Shown: positions 24,945-37,619 of the stretch, piece by piece | How positions within the stretch are numbered: position 1 is the first letter of the stretch | How the letters are laid out: each line of letters opens with the position of its first letter | NCBI GenBank assembly: GCA_945863115.1 | Contig: CAMAYZ010000001.1 | Location: forward strand, 116,107 to 180,106 | Origin: Bifidobacterium breve | GTDB taxonomy: Bacteria; Actinomycetota; Actinomycetes; Nanopelagicales; Nanopelagicaceae | DNA length: 64,000 bases | Direction: 5' to 3' | Translations under genes and position numbers: made by a program | The notes under the pieces: model-generated | Database searches by the model: none | What the model was told of the DNA's origin: nothing | Seen by the model: only the letters and a program-made list of their open reading frames with translations

Positions 24945-26097
24945 GTTTGTTAGATACTTCCCGCAAAACCTTGGCTGTCGCTACAGTCTCATCTTGTCCC
25001 GTTGGGTTATCTGAAAGCTTCACAATTACGGTTCGGGTTTTTGGATTCATAAAAATGTATTGACCATGCAATCCTTCGGCTTGGGCAATTCCTGGGAAGG
25101 GATGCCAGACAAATGCACCGTATCCCCAATTGTGATCAAGCTTTGTCACAGGTGTGGTCATTCGCTTTAACCAAACAGGATCAATAATTTGTTTTGCGCC
25201 AGCTTGGCCACCATTAATTACAGCTAGACCAACTCGGGCATAATCTCGTGCAGTTGCATTGAAGCAACAGAAAGTTTTTTCAATCCCACCAACGCGATCA
25301 ACATTCCAAGTTGCTGGATACTTTGCACCTATTGGCTTCCAGACATTTTCACTGAAGTAATCTGCAATTCTTTCGCCAGTTATTGCTTTAATGATCATTC
25401 CAATCATCATGGTATCAACGCTGCGATATTCCGACTTAGAACCAGGGTCAAAGGCCATCTTGCGATTATTTTTCATAAACCAATCGATATCGGTGGTGGC
25501 ATACATCTGGGCAATTGCTACGCCCCAACCTGCCGGCCCAGTTGGATAATTATCTGAAACCCCAACACCACTCTGCATATCAAGAAGTGTTTTTACGGTA
25601 ACTCGGTCGAATGAAGTTCCATTCTTAAGCTCTGGGAAATATTTAACAAAAGTATCGCTCTCTTTTAACTTACCTTGAGCAATCAATTGACCAGCAATAA
25701 TTGAGGTCATTGTTTTCGCTACAGAGTAAGAAGGAAGTTGTGAAGATTCGCTAAAGCCGGTTTTGTAATACTCGTATGTGATTACGCCATTTCTTACTAA
25801 TAAAAAAGCATTGGTGTTTGTGCGATCTAAGAAATCTTGCCATTTGATTTGCTTGCCCTTCCAGGCAATAGTGTCCGGAGTTGCTTCGGTGCTTGTAGGC
25901 CAATCAATTGGATTATCTGAGGGATCAATTGTGTGCCAAGGCATCAAGGTTGGTGTTTTTGAAGCAGGCGCTAAGCCGAGTTTTATTGTGGCAATTGGAT
26001 TTGGATAATGAACAAATCTCAGAAAGCCAGTAAGGAGAACGGCCAAAGCAATTAGAACAATGACTGTATTTCGTAGCACTCGCAATAAACGTCTCAT
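24937..26097 (-). CDS. Serine hydrolase of the beta-lactamase/class C family
   Basis: A 386-residue protein of the COG1680 type, with an N-terminal membrane anchor (about 8-25) and the rest predicted outside the membrane. Motif SxxK is in SYSVAKTMTS (Ser near 129); the second motif region reads SEYRSVDTMM, with YRS in place of the usual Tyr-x-Asn; LHGQYIFMNP near the C-terminus supplies the third motif. Substrate unknown: such proteins include D-aminopeptidases, esterases and 6-aminohexanoate-type hydrolases. It lies antisense between proB and proA, otherwise neighbours. A predicted leaderless promoter (TACCCT 6 bases before the ATG) fully overlaps that of proA. Confidence 0.85.
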   Translation of the reverse strand: MRRLLRVLRNTVIVLIALAVLLTGFLRFVHYPNPIATIKLGLAPASKTPTLMPWHTIDPSDNPIDWPTSTEATPDTIAWKGKQIKWQDFLDRTNTNAFLLVRNGVITYEYYKTGFSESSQLPSYSVAKTMTSIIAGQLIAQGKLKESDTFVKYFPELKNGTSFDRVTVKTLLDMQSGVGVSDNYPTGPAGWGVAIAQMYATTDIDWFMKNNRKMAFDPGSKSEYRSVDTMMIGMIIKAITGERIADYFSENVWKPIGAKYPATWNVDRVGGIEKTFCCFNATARDYARVGLAVINGGQAGAKQIIDPVWLKRMTTPVTKLDHNWGYGAFVWHPFPGIAQAEGLHGQYIFMNPKTRTVIVKLSDNPTGQDETVATAKVLREVSNKLN

Positions 26098-26103
26098 GAG
26101 AGA

Positions 26104-26109
26104 AGGGTA
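26104..26109 (-). promoter_or_regulatory. Predicted -10 element of the serine hydrolase gene
   Basis: On the minus strand TACCCT lies exactly 6 bases before the ATG at 26097. The region from -10 to -35 of this promoter coincides with that of proA on the other strand. Confidence 0.4.
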
Positions 26110-26117
26110 GGAGGCTC

Positions 26118-26123
26118 TAGGCT
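26118..26123 (+). promoter_or_regulatory. Predicted -10 element of a leaderless proA transcript
   Basis: TAGGCT lies exactly 6 bases before the proA ATG. GGAGG occurs at 26110-26114 but is 15 bases away, too far to be a good ribosome site. Confidence 0.42.
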
Positions 26124-26129
26124 AGGAAC

Positions 26130-27398
26130 ATGGAAGCCACTGCGATGATTGCCGAATTAGCTGACAAAGCTCGGTTGGCTGCGCGCACGCTAATTGCTGC
26201 AAGTGATGGCGATAGAGTGGAAGCACTTAATCGAATTGCCGAAGAGTTAAGTGCAAGCGAAATAGAAATTTTGGCTGCTAATGCCGAAGATATGGATAGC
26301 GCAATTAAAGATGGCATGGCCGAATCTATGCAGGATCGACTTTTACTAACAGCGCAACGCGTTGCCGGGATGGCAGATGGCGCAAGACAGGTTTCAAAGA
26401 TTCCAAGTCCACTTGGGAAAACCCTTCGCGAGAGCACACTCGAAAATGGTTTACATCTAAAGCAGGTCACTGTTCCATTTGGTGTTGTTGGAATGGTTTA
26501 TGAAGCAAGGCCCAACGTAACTGTTGATGCCGCAGTAATTTTGTTGATGTCCGGAAATGCCGCACTCCTACGTGGATCTTCAAGTGCAGCGAACAGCAAT
26601 CAAGTTTTAGTAACTGTTATGCGCCGGGCTTTAGCAAAGACAAATATTTCACCAGATGTAATCCAGCTTGTTCCATCTAACGATCGATCTACAGTTGCAG
26701 CTCTGCTGCATGCTCGTGGCAAAGTTGATCTGGTCATTCCACGGGGGAGCGCGGCCCTTATTCGCACCGTCGTAGATGATTCAACTGTTCCAACAATCGA
26801 AACTGGTGCTGGTGTTTGCCATGTTTATGTTGATAGCGAAGCGGATTTAGCTAAAGCACTTCCAATCGTTATGAATTCAAAGACGCATCGACCAAGTGTC
26901 TGTAATGCGGCTGAAACGCTTTTAGTTCACGAAAGTGTTGCGGGGGAATTTTTGCCAAAGGCACTTGCGGCATTACGTGGGGCAAAAGTTAAGTTAAATG
27001 TTGACGCCACGGTAGCAAAAATTGCACAAGCAAATAACATTGATATCAGCATTGCTAACGAGGCAAACTGGTCAACCGAATACAACGCGCTCGAAATGAA
27101 TGTTGCGATAGTCCCAAATTTACTTGCGGCATCAGACCATATTGCCAAATATGGAACAAAACATACTGAGGCAATCGTTACTGAGTCCGAGGCAAATGCA
27201 GCAAAATTTATTGCGTTAAGCGATTGTGCTGCTGTGATGGTTAATGCGTCAACAAGATTTACTGATGGCGAGCAGATGGGCTTTGGTGCAGAGATTGGGA
27301 TCTCAAATCAGAAGCTGCATGCCCGTGGTCCAATGGGGTTAGAGCAAATGACCACTACAACTTGGATTGTCACTGGCACTGGCCAGATTCGCGCATAA
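26130..27398 (+). CDS. proA: Glutamate-5-semialdehyde dehydrogenase (gamma-glutamyl phosphate reductase)
   Basis: Second step of proline synthesis: NADPH-dependent reduction of glutamyl 5-phosphate. The 422-residue length is typical. An ALDH-like fold carries the nucleotide-binding region (PFGVVGMVYEARPNVTVDA near 114-132), PRGSAALIR (near 205), and the catalytic cysteine in HRPSVCNAAETLLVH (Cys near 259). The ProA signature AEIGISNQKLHARGPMGLE is near the end. It is separated from proB only by the antisense serine hydrolase gene. Confidence 0.96.
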   Translation: MEATAMIAELADKARLAARTLIAASDGDRVEALNRIAEELSASEIEILAANAEDMDSAIKDGMAESMQDRLLLTAQRVAGMADGARQVSKIPSPLGKTLRESTLENGLHLKQVTVPFGVVGMVYEARPNVTVDAAVILLMSGNAALLRGSSSAANSNQVLVTVMRRALAKTNISPDVIQLVPSNDRSTVAALLHARGKVDLVIPRGSAALIRTVVDDSTVPTIETGAGVCHVYVDSEADLAKALPIVMNSKTHRPSVCNAAETLLVHESVAGEFLPKALAALRGAKVKLNVDATVAKIAQANNIDISIANEANWSTEYNALEMNVAIVPNLLAASDHIAKYGTKHTEAIVTESEANAAKFIALSDCAAVMVNASTRFTDGEQMGFGAEIGISNQKLHARGPMGLEQMTTTTWIVTGTGQIRA

Positions 27399-27429
27399 TT
27401 TCAATTTATTAGTAGGCACTGGCTCGCGA

Positions 27430-27435
27430 TAAGGT
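27430..27435 (+). promoter_or_regulatory. Predicted -10 element of the gatCAB operon
   Basis: TAAGGT lies exactly 6 bases before the gatC ATG, with no Shine-Dalgarno. It predicts a leaderless start for a long gatC-gatA-gatB-ilvD transcript. Confidence 0.42.
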
Positions 27436-27441
27436 TCGACT

Positions 27442-27738
27442 ATGGCCGCAATTTCTCGCGATGATGTCGCACACCTAGCAAAGCTGGCCCGGATTGAAAT
27501 GACGCCCGCCGAGTTAGATCACATGGCTAGCGAATTAGAACAAATCCTCGGCGCAGTAAAGCGCGTTCAAGAAGTTGCAACTTCAGATATCGCGCCAACT
27601 TCACATCCACTTTCGATGTCAAATGTTTTCCGTGATGACGTTGTAAAACCAAGTCTTACAAATGATGAAGCCCTTTCCGGTGCTCCTGCGCAGGCTGAAG
27701 ACCGCTTTAAAGTTCCACAAATCCTTGGTGAAGAATGA
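27442..27738 (+). CDS. gatC: Aspartyl/glutamyl-tRNA amidotransferase subunit C
   Basis: Small subunit that stabilises GatA against GatB in the complex converting Glu-tRNA(Gln) and Asp-tRNA(Asn) to the amidated forms. The 98-residue product has the typical start [18 protein letters not shown] and the C-terminal FRDDVV and FKVPQIL patches that wrap GatA. It overlaps gatA by ATGA. Presence of GatCAB implies indirect Gln-tRNA and/or Asn-tRNA formation. Confidence 0.95.
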   Translation: MAAISRDDVAHLAKLARIEMTPAELDHMASELEQILGAVKRVQEVATSDIAPTSHPLSMSNVFRDDVVKPSLTNDEALSGAPAQAEDRFKVPQILGEE

Positions 27739-29237
27739 CAAACATTCACTCAACCGCAGCTGAAATGGCTAGCGCTCTTGCAGCAAAAGAGATTTCTTCG
27801 GTAGAACTTACCCAACAACATTTAGATCGAATCGCTGCGGTCGACGGCAAGATTCATGCATTCCTACATATCGATAGTGCTGGCGCATTAGAACAAGCGG
27901 GCGCAATAGATAAGAAGCGAGCAAGCGGCGAGAAACTTTCACCATTAGCAGGAGTTCCAATTGCAGTTAAGGATATTTTGGCGCAAAAGGGAATACCAAC
28001 AACAGCTGGCTCAAAAATTCTTGAAGGTTGGCGCCCACCATATGACTCAACAGTTGTTGCGAAGTTAAAAGCAGCTGGTGTTGTAATTCTTGGAAAGACA
28101 AATATGGATGAATTTGCAATGGGTTCATCAACTGAAAATTCCGCTTATGGCACAACGCAGAATCCTTGGGACTTAACCAGAACACCTGGTGGTTCAAGTG
28201 GCGGATCTGCAGCAGCAGTTGCCGCATTTGAAGCGCCACTTGCAATTGGAACTGACACTGGTGGATCAATTCGCCAACCTGCAGCACTAACTGGAATTGT
28301 CGGAGTTAAACCAACTTATGGCGCAGTTTCTCGTTATGGCGTCGTTGCATACTCATCGAGCCTTGATCAAGTCGGTCCATTTGCACGAACAGTTTTAGAT
28401 ACCGCACTTTTGCATGAAGCAATTGCCGGACATGATGAACGCGATTCAACAAGTATCAACGCACCTGTTCCACAAATTGTTGCAGCAGCAAAACGCCTTG
28501 ATGTTAAGGGAATGAAGATCGGTGTAATTAAAGAGTTAAGCGGGTCTGGTTTCCAAGCCGGAGTAAGTGCTCGTATTGCTGAATCAATTGAGTTATTAGT
28601 TGCTGCCGGCGCAGAAATTGTTGAAGTATCTTGCCCTAACTTTGAATACGCACTCGCTGCTTATTACTTAATCGCGCCATCAGAAGCATCTTCTAACTTA
28701 GCCCGTTTCGATTCCATGCGTTACGGCTTACGAGTCGGCGATGATGGAAGTAAAGGTGCGGAAGAAGTTATGAGCGCTACCCGCGAAGCTGGTTTTGGTA
28801 AGGAAGTTAAGCGTCGAATCATCCTTGGAACATATGCACTTTCATCTGGTTATTACGATGCATATTACGGTTCAGCCCAGAAGGTTCGCACTTTAGTAAA
28901 ACAAGATTTTGATAACGCATTCGCTAAAGCAGATGTATTGATTTCACCAGTAACCCCAACAACAGCATTTAAAATCGGGGAGAAGAGCAACGATCCAGTT
29001 GCTATGTATTTAAGTGACATCGCAACAATTCCAGTAAACATGGCTGGCATTGGCGGCATGAGTCTTCCGGTTGGCCTTGCAGATGAAGATGGCCTTCCAG
29101 TTGGTCTTCAAATCATGGCACCAGTAATGCAAGACGATCGTTTTTATCGTGTTGGTGGAACACTTGAAGCTGCTCTACTTTCTAAGTGGGGCAAACCAAT
29201 TCTTTCTAACGCTCCAGATTTAGCGGGTCAAAAATGA
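27735..29237 (+). CDS. gatA: Aspartyl/glutamyl-tRNA amidotransferase subunit A
   Basis: Amidase subunit that releases ammonia from glutamine for transfer to the tRNA-bound amino acid. The 500 residues carry the amidase-signature triad at Lys79 (AVKD), Ser154 (GGSSGGS) and Ser178 (DTGGS). These numbers match the triad numbering I recall for well-studied GatA proteins. It is coupled by 4-base overlaps to gatC and gatB. Confidence 0.97.
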   Translation: MTNIHSTAAEMASALAAKEISSVELTQQHLDRIAAVDGKIHAFLHIDSAGALEQAGAIDKKRASGEKLSPLAGVPIAVKDILAQKGIPTTAGSKILEGWRPPYDSTVVAKLKAAGVVILGKTNMDEFAMGSSTENSAYGTTQNPWDLTRTPGGSSGGSAAAVAAFEAPLAIGTDTGGSIRQPAALTGIVGVKPTYGAVSRYGVVAYSSSLDQVGPFARTVLDTALLHEAIAGHDERDSTSINAPVPQIVAAAKRLDVKGMKIGVIKELSGSGFQAGVSARIAESIELLVAAGAEIVEVSCPNFEYALAAYYLIAPSEASSNLARFDSMRYGLRVGDDGSKGAEEVMSATREAGFGKEVKRRIILGTYALSSGYYDAYYGSAQKVRTLVKQDFDNAFAKADVLISPVTPTTAFKIGEKSNDPVAMYLSDIATIPVNMAGIGGMSLPVGLADEDGLPVGLQIMAPVMQDDRFYRVGGTLEAALLSKWGKPILSNAPDLAGQK

Positions 29238-30745
29238 CACTTGACTATAAAGGCGCGACTGAAAAATACGAGCCAACACTTGGCTTAGAAGTTCACGTTG
29301 AATTAAATACAAATTCAAAGATGTTCTGCTCTTGCGCAACTGAGTTTGGTGCATCACCGAACACTCAGACCTGCCCAGTTTGTTTAGGACTTCCAGGGGC
29401 GCTTCCAGTTGTAAATGGAAAAGCAATTGAAAGCACCATCTTGATTGGTCTAGCTCTTAACTGTTCAATCGCACCATATAGTCGCTTTGCCCGAAAGAAT
29501 TATTTCTACCCAGATATGCCAAAGAACTTTCAGACCTCACAATATGACGAACCAATCTGCGTTGATGGCTATTTAGATGTTGAGATTGAAACTGATGATG
29601 GCCCAAAAACTTTCCGAGTAGATATTGAACGTGTGCACATGGAGGAAGACACAGGTAAATCACTTCACGTTGGTGGTTCAACTGGTCGAATTCATGGCGC
29701 CGAGTATTCGCTACTTGATTACAACCGCGCTGGAATTCCATTGGTTGAAATTGTTACCAGAATTATTCCGGGCACCGGAAAATATGCACCGCAAGTTGCA
29801 CGCGCATATGTAACTCAACTTCGCGACATTCTTCGTTCACTTGGAGTCAGTGATGTAAAGATGGAACAGGGTTCACTTCGTTGCGATGCCAACGTCTCAC
29901 TTGCCCCAATCGGTAGTGGATTACTTGGAACCCGTAGCGAAACTAAGAACGTTAACTCGCTACGTTCGGTTGAACGTGCACTTACTGGAGAAATTGAACG
30001 TCAAGCAAACCGACTTGAAGCAGGCGAACGCATAATTCAAGAGACCCGTCACTTCTTAGAAGAGAGTGGATTAACTCGTCCAGGTCGCTCGAAAGAACAG
30101 GCCGAGGATTATCGTTATTTCCCAGAACCAGATTTAGTTCCAGTAACTCCAGATGCAAAATGGATTGAAGAACTCCGGGCCAAGTTGCCTGAGAATCCAG
30201 CTGATCGACGTAAGCGTTTGCAGAAAGAATGGAACGTCCCGGATTCCGAAATGAATTCATTAATTAATGCTGAACTTGTTGATGTAGTGGAAGAGACCAT
30301 AAAACTTGGTGCCGAACCAACTCGTGCGCGCACCTGGTGGCTTGGTGAAATTTCACGTCTTGCAAATGAGAAAGAAGTTGCTCCAACATCACTAATTACA
30401 ACAGCATTTGTTGCCGAAATTATTGCCCTAATCACAAGCGGAGATCTAACAGATAAGTTAGCTCGTCAGGTTGTCGAGGGTGTTGTAAATGGTGAAGGTT
30501 CACCGAAAGATGTAATTGAAAAGCGTGGCCTAAAAGTTGTATCTGATGATTCAGCACTTATGGTTGCAATCGAAGCAGCAATCGCGGCTCAACCAGATAC
30601 TGCTGAACGTATCCGTGGTGGCAATATTCCGGCAGCAGGTGCACTAATTGGTGCGGTAATGAAAGCAACTGGTGGCCAAGCCGACGCCGCAAAGGTTCGC
30701 GAACTATTATTAAGACATCTAGGGCAGGGACAGGAAACCAGATGA
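29234..30745 (+). CDS. gatB: Aspartyl/glutamyl-tRNA amidotransferase subunit B
   Basis: Kinase and tRNA-binding subunit that activates the Glu or Asp side chain and receives ammonia from GatA. The 503-residue product has the GatB signature [17 protein letters not shown] with the cysteines of the zinc site (CSCA and CPVCLG). The catalytic cradle includes [13 protein letters not shown] and RCDANVSL. The C-terminal helical and YqeY-like domains follow (about 300-500). It overlaps ilvD by ATGA, so the amidotransferase operon runs into amino-acid synthesis. Confidence 0.97.
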   Translation: MTLDYKGATEKYEPTLGLEVHVELNTNSKMFCSCATEFGASPNTQTCPVCLGLPGALPVVNGKAIESTILIGLALNCSIAPYSRFARKNYFYPDMPKNFQTSQYDEPICVDGYLDVEIETDDGPKTFRVDIERVHMEEDTGKSLHVGGSTGRIHGAEYSLLDYNRAGIPLVEIVTRIIPGTGKYAPQVARAYVTQLRDILRSLGVSDVKMEQGSLRCDANVSLAPIGSGLLGTRSETKNVNSLRSVERALTGEIERQANRLEAGERIIQETRHFLEESGLTRPGRSKEQAEDYRYFPEPDLVPVTPDAKWIEELRAKLPENPADRRKRLQKEWNVPDSEMNSLINAELVDVVEETIKLGAEPTRARTWWLGEISRLANEKEVAPTSLITTAFVAEIIALITSGDLTDKLARQVVEGVVNGEGSPKDVIEKRGLKVVSDDSALMVAIEAAIAAQPDTAERIRGGNIPAAGALIGAVMKATGGQADAAKVRELLLRHLGQGQETR

Positions 30746-32418
30746 GCAACAACATGAAGCCACGTTCAGGTTTAGTTACTGATGGAATCGAGCGAGCACC
30801 AGCCCGCGGAATGTTGCGCGCAGTTGGAATGAAAGATGAAGATTTTGCAAAGCCACAAATTGGTATCGCATCATCATGGAATGAAATTACTCCTTGCAAT
30901 CTCTCATTAGATCGCTTAGCTAAAGCATCAAAAAAAGGTGTTATCGAAGCCGGTGGTTTTCCAATGCAATTCGGAACTATTTCAGTTTCAGATGGAATTT
31001 CAATGGGTCACGAAGGAATGCACTTCTCGTTGGTATCTCGCGAAGTAATCGCAGATTCAGTTGAAACTGTAATGCAGGCCGAACGTTTAGATGGAATGGT
31101 TACTTTCGCTGGTTGCGATAAATCACTTCCGGGAATGATGATGGCAGCAGCACGTATTGATGTTGCTTCAGTATTTGTTTATGCCGGAACAACTTTGGCT
31201 GGTTCTGTCGATGGTAAAGATGTAACAATCATCGATGCATTTGAAGCCGTAGGTGCATGCGCACGTGGACTAATTTCCGAGGAGCAAGTGGATAAAATTG
31301 AACGCGCAATCTGTCCTGGTGAAGGTGCATGTGGCGGAATGTTTACCGCAAACACTATGGCGGCAATTGGCGAAGCGCTTGGCCTCTCACTTCCAGGTTC
31401 CGCGTCTCCAGCAGCAGTAGATCGTCGCCGTGATGATTATGCAATTAAATCTGGCGCCGCAGTTGTTGAATTAATTCGCAAGGGAATTACAACTCGCCAA
31501 ATCTTGACCAAGAAAGCCTTCGAAAATGCGATAACAATTCTTATGGCGCTTGGTGGTTCTACAAATGCCGTTCTGCACTTACTCGCAATCGCAAATGAAG
31601 CTGAAGTTGATTTAACAATGGAAGATTTCCATCGTATTGGTTCAAAGGTTCCGCTACTTGGTGACTTAAAGCCATTTGGAAAATATGTAATGACCGATAT
31701 TGATCGTGTTGGCGGAATTCCAGTAGTTCTTCGTGCGCTTCTCGATGCTGGCTTATTGCATGGTGAGTGTTTAACCGTAACCGGTAAGACTATGGCTGAA
31801 AATCTTGCCGATTTAACTCCACTGGATCCAGATGGCGAAGTTCTTCATGCTATTAAATCTCCAGTTTCAACCGCTGTTGGAATCACAATTCTTGGTGGTT
31901 CACTCGCACCTGAGGGCGCAGTCTGCAAAACTGCTGGCATCGGTGTTGAAAAATTTGAAGGACCAGCGCGAGTTTTCGAACGCGAACAATCAGCAATGGA
32001 AGCGTTACAAGATGGAACTATTAAAGCTGGAGATGTAGTTGTAATTCGTTACGAAGGTCCAAAGGGTGGACCAGGAATGCGCGAGATGTTAATGATTACT
32101 GGCGCAATTAAAGGTGCAGGACTCGGAAAAACAACTCTGCTGTTAACTGATGGCCGATTTAGTGGTGGCAGTACTGGATTGTGTGTAGGACATGTTTCAC
32201 CAGAAGCCGTAGATGGCGGACCGATTGCTTTTGTTAAAGATGGTGATCTAATTCGCATTGACACTATTGCTCGAACACTTGATTTGTTAGTTGATGAAGC
32301 CGAGTTAGTTGAACGCCGTAAGAATTTCAAGCCGGTCCCACATAAATATAAGCGCGGGGTATTGGCCAAATATTCGAAGGTCGTGGGGTCGGCATCGAAG
32401 GGTGCGGTCTGCGGGTAA
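30742..32418 (+). CDS. ilvD: Dihydroxy-acid dehydratase
   Basis: Iron-sulfur dehydratase of the valine, isoleucine and pantothenate pathways that makes 2-keto acids from 2,3-dihydroxy acids. The 558-residue length is typical. Cluster-binding cysteines can be placed at [12 protein letters not shown] and [20 protein letters not shown] near the end is the family signature containing the catalytic serine. It is tied to gatB by a 4-base overlap and followed by a 200-base regulatory gap before ilvB. Confidence 0.96.
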   Translation: MSNNMKPRSGLVTDGIERAPARGMLRAVGMKDEDFAKPQIGIASSWNEITPCNLSLDRLAKASKKGVIEAGGFPMQFGTISVSDGISMGHEGMHFSLVSREVIADSVETVMQAERLDGMVTFAGCDKSLPGMMMAAARIDVASVFVYAGTTLAGSVDGKDVTIIDAFEAVGACARGLISEEQVDKIERAICPGEGACGGMFTANTMAAIGEALGLSLPGSASPAAVDRRRDDYAIKSGAAVVELIRKGITTRQILTKKAFENAITILMALGGSTNAVLHLLAIANEAEVDLTMEDFHRIGSKVPLLGDLKPFGKYVMTDIDRVGGIPVVLRALLDAGLLHGECLTVTGKTMAENLADLTPLDPDGEVLHAIKSPVSTAVGITILGGSLAPEGAVCKTAGIGVEKFEGPARVFEREQSAMEALQDGTIKAGDVVVIRYEGPKGGPGMREMLMITGAIKGAGLGKTTLLLTDGRFSGGSTGLCVGHVSPEAVDGGPIAFVKDGDLIRIDTIARTLDLLVDEAELVERRKNFKPVPHKYKRGVLAKYSKVVGSASKGAVCG

Positions 32419-32465
32419 GACTTGCTAATGAGGCCAATTAAATAGTGAGATTTCCTAGTCAGGGG

Positions 32466-32494
32466 TTGACCAAATGAGCGTGACGGGGGAGAAT
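32466..32494 (+). promoter_or_regulatory. Predicted promoter of the ilvB leader
   Basis: -35 TTGACC (32466-32471), a 17-base spacer and -10-like GAGAAT (32489-32494) end exactly 6 bases before the leader-peptide ATG at 32501. The -10 lacks the first T, but the two spacings fit the leaderless pattern seen elsewhere. Confidence 0.5.
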
Positions 32495-32500
32495 TCATTC

Positions 32501-32539
32501 ATGATTTCAGTCGTGGTAATTGGTGAGCGCGCGCTCTAG
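32501..32539 (+). CDS. ilvB leader peptide (attenuator)
   Basis: A 12-residue ORF, M-I-S-V-V-V-I-G-E-R-A-L, with six branched-chain codons (two Ile, three Val, one Leu). It lies directly before a terminator hairpin and ilvB. This is the classic composition of a ribosome-mediated attenuator for branched-chain amino-acid genes, known from other actinobacteria. An in-frame ATG at 32474 would add nine residues. GGGGGAG at 32485-32491 could act as ribosome site if transcription begins upstream. GAGCGCGCGCTC (32525-32536) and CTAGTTA-A-TAACTAG (32536-32550) are self-complementary and overlap the peptide end and stop, as expected for switching structures. Confidence 0.72.
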   Translation: MISVVVIGERAL

Positions 32540-32561
32540 TTAATAACTAGTCCGTGTGCTG

Positions 32562-32593
32562 CCCCTCAGTGGAAACTGAGGGGTTTCGCATTT
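32562..32593 (+). terminator. ilvB attenuator terminator
   Basis: A perfect 9-bp stem, CCCCTCAGT (32562-32570) with ACTGAGGGG (32575-32583), loop GGAA, followed by TTTCGCATTT. It lies 22 bases after the leader-peptide stop and 56 bases before ilvB. Confidence 0.8.
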
Positions 32594-32639
32594 ACCGAGA
32601 GATTAACCAGCAACTATTTAATTGAGAAGGGAGATGAAC

Positions 32640-34385
32640 ATGAGTGAATCAATAAAGATGACGGGGGCAAGCGCGCTTGTTAAAGCGTTAGAAGCTTCTG
32701 GCGTTGATGTCATGTTCGGAATCCCAGGCGGTGCAATTCTGCCGGCTTACGATCCAATTTTTGATAGCAAAATTCGCCACATCTTAGTTCGACACGAACA
32801 AGGTGCTGGACACGCAGCAACTGGTTATGCGCAAGCAACTGGCCGAACTGGAGTTTGTATTGCAACTTCTGGCCCAGGCGCAACTAACTTGGTTACACCA
32901 CTTGCAGATGCGCAAATGGATTCGGTTCCAATGGTTGCAATCACTGGTCAAGTTGCATCAGGTGCAATCGGAACTGATGCCTTCCAAGAAGCAGATATTC
33001 GCGGCATAACAATGCCAATTACAAAACATTCATTCCTTGTTACTAAACCAGAAGATATCGCGCGCAGCGTTGCTGAAGCGTTTCATATCGCAAGCACTGG
33101 TCGCCCGGGCGCTGTTCTAGTTGATATCGCTAAAGATGCTCTGCAGATGCAGACTGAATTTAATTTTCCTAAAAACATTGATCTTGGCGGATACAAGCCA
33201 AAGTTAGAAGCGGCACCTGAAGCAATTCGCGATGCAGCTGCGCTGATTGCACAGTCAAAGGCGCCAGTTCTTTATGTTGGTGGCGGCGCAATTAAAGCTG
33301 AGGCGCACAGAGAACTTTTGAAACTTGCGGAGTTAACTGGTGCACCTGTTGTAACAACACTTATGGCACGTGGTGCTTTCCCAGATTCTCATCCACAACA
33401 TCTTGGTATGCCAGGTATGCATGGAACTGTTGCCGCAGTAACAGCGCTTCAAAAGGCTGACTTGCTAATAACACTAGGTGCGCGTTTTGATGATCGCGTT
33501 ACTGGAAAACTTTCTACATTTGCACCGGGTGCAAAGATTATTCACGCAGATATTGATCCTGCCGAAATCGGAAAGAATCGCCGCGCTGATGTTGCACTTA
33601 TTGGTGATTTGAAATTAACTATTGATGCACTTATTCCTGCACTCAAGAGCGAGTTTAAGAAGAATCAACCAGATATTTCAGCATGGTTAACACAGGCATA
33701 TGGTTGGCGTAAGCGCTTCCCATTGGGTTACGACCACCCAACTGACGGCAGCGTTTCACCACAATATGTAATTGAACGAATTGGAAAAATGTCTGGACCG
33801 GATGCAATTTATGTTGCAGGAGTTGGTCAGCACCAGATGTGGGCCTCACAATTTATTTCATACGAGAAGCCACGCACTTGGTTGAACTCTGGCGGTCTTG
33901 GAACGATGGGTTACGCAGTTCCTGCTGCGATGGGCGCAAAAGTTGGCGCACCGGATACAACAGTTTGGGCAATTGATGGCGATGGTTGTTTCCAGATGAC
34001 AAACCAGGAATTAGTAACATGCGCGCTAAATAATATTCCAATCAAAGTCGCAGTTATAAATAACGAAAGTTTGGGAATGGTTCGCCAATGGCAGACCCTG
34101 TTCTATAACGAGCGTTATTCAAATACTGAACTTCATTCAAAGCGGATTCCAGATTTTGCAAAGCTTGCAGATGCGATGGGTTGCGTCGGGTTAACTTGTG
34201 ATTCAACCAAGGATGTCGACAAGATTATTGCTCAAGCAATGGAGATCAACGATCGTCCAGTTGTTGTTGACTTCAGCGTTCACCGCGACGCAATGGTCTG
34301 GCCGATGGTTGCTGCCGGAACTTCTAACGATGACATTGTTAATGCGCGCTCACTTGCGCCAATCTGGGATTCACAGGAGCTCTAA
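32640..34385 (+). CDS. ilvB: Acetolactate synthase large subunit
   Basis: Thiamine-diphosphate enzyme that condenses pyruvate with pyruvate or 2-ketobutyrate, the first shared step of branched-chain synthesis. The ATG at 32640 has AGAAGGGAG 6 bases upstream and gives 581 residues; an ATG at 32634 and a TTG at 32622 are in frame but less well placed. The N-terminal domain has [10 protein letters not shown] and the catalytic Glu in [14 protein letters not shown]. The middle FAD-type domain is about 190-340. The C-terminal ThDP motif is [14 protein letters not shown] through NN. Controlled by the upstream attenuator. ilvN begins immediately after the stop. Confidence 0.96.
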   Translation: MSESIKMTGASALVKALEASGVDVMFGIPGGAILPAYDPIFDSKIRHILVRHEQGAGHAATGYAQATGRTGVCIATSGPGATNLVTPLADAQMDSVPMVAITGQVASGAIGTDAFQEADIRGITMPITKHSFLVTKPEDIARSVAEAFHIASTGRPGAVLVDIAKDALQMQTEFNFPKNIDLGGYKPKLEAAPEAIRDAAALIAQSKAPVLYVGGGAIKAEAHRELLKLAELTGAPVVTTLMARGAFPDSHPQHLGMPGMHGTVAAVTALQKADLLITLGARFDDRVTGKLSTFAPGAKIIHADIDPAEIGKNRRADVALIGDLKLTIDALIPALKSEFKKNQPDISAWLTQAYGWRKRFPLGYDHPTDGSVSPQYVIERIGKMSGPDAIYVAGVGQHQMWASQFISYEKPRTWLNSGGLGTMGYAVPAAMGAKVGAPDTTVWAIDGDGCFQMTNQELVTCALNNIPIKVAVINNESLGMVRQWQTLFYNERYSNTELHSKRIPDFAKLADAMGCVGLTCDSTKDVDKIIAQAMEINDRPVVVDFSVHRDAMVWPMVAAGTSNDDIVNARSLAPIWDSQEL

Positions 34386-34940
34386 ATGACACAATCACAT
34401 CCAGATGCACCTTCATCTTCAGTTTCATTTTCAAAGACTCGCACCCTCTCTGTCCTAGTAGAGAACAGTCCTGGAGTTCTGGCTCGAGTATCTTCACTAT
34501 TTTCACGTCGCGGTTACAACATCGATTCACTTGCGGTTGGTCCTACTGAGAATCCAAATTTTTCTAGGATGACAATTGTTATCAATGTTGAAGATCATGC
34601 GCTTGAACAAGTAATTGCGCAATTAGATAAGTTAATTAACGTAATCAGCATTACAGAATTAGATCCGGTTATTTCAGTTCAACGCGAGCTATTACTTGTG
34701 AAAGTTTCAACTGATGAAAAGACTCGTTCTCAAGTTCTTGAAACCGTTCAACTTTTCCGAGCCAAGGTTGTCGATGTTGCACAAGATGCCGTCACAATTG
34801 AGGCCACCGGAAATACTGAGAAGATTTCGGCCCTGCTTCGGGTCTTAGAGCCTTATGGCATCTTGGAACTCATCCAATCAGGCTTAGTTGCGATGTCTCG
34901 AGGCTTAAAACCGGGCTCGATTTCAGAGGATAAGAAATAA
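34386..34940 (+). CDS. ilvN: Acetolactate synthase small (regulatory) subunit
   Basis: Binds valine and sets feedback inhibition of IlvB. The 184 residues have an N-terminal ACT domain (about 18-90, LSVLVENSPGVLARVSSLFSRRGYNIDSLAVG) and the C-terminal domain that interacts with the large subunit (about 95-175). An N-terminal Ser-rich extension of about 15 residues is not conserved. It starts with no gap after ilvB, so coupling is likely. Confidence 0.96.
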   Translation: MTQSHPDAPSSSVSFSKTRTLSVLVENSPGVLARVSSLFSRRGYNIDSLAVGPTENPNFSRMTIVINVEDHALEQVIAQLDKLINVISITELDPVISVQRELLLVKVSTDEKTRSQVLETVQLFRAKVVDVAQDAVTIEATGNTEKISALLRVLEPYGILELIQSGLVAMSRGLKPGSISEDKK

Positions 34941-34961
34941 AAAATAGGATTACCCCAGTAA

Positions 34962-37611
<2,650 letters not shown>

Positions 37612-37619
37612 AAATAGCC

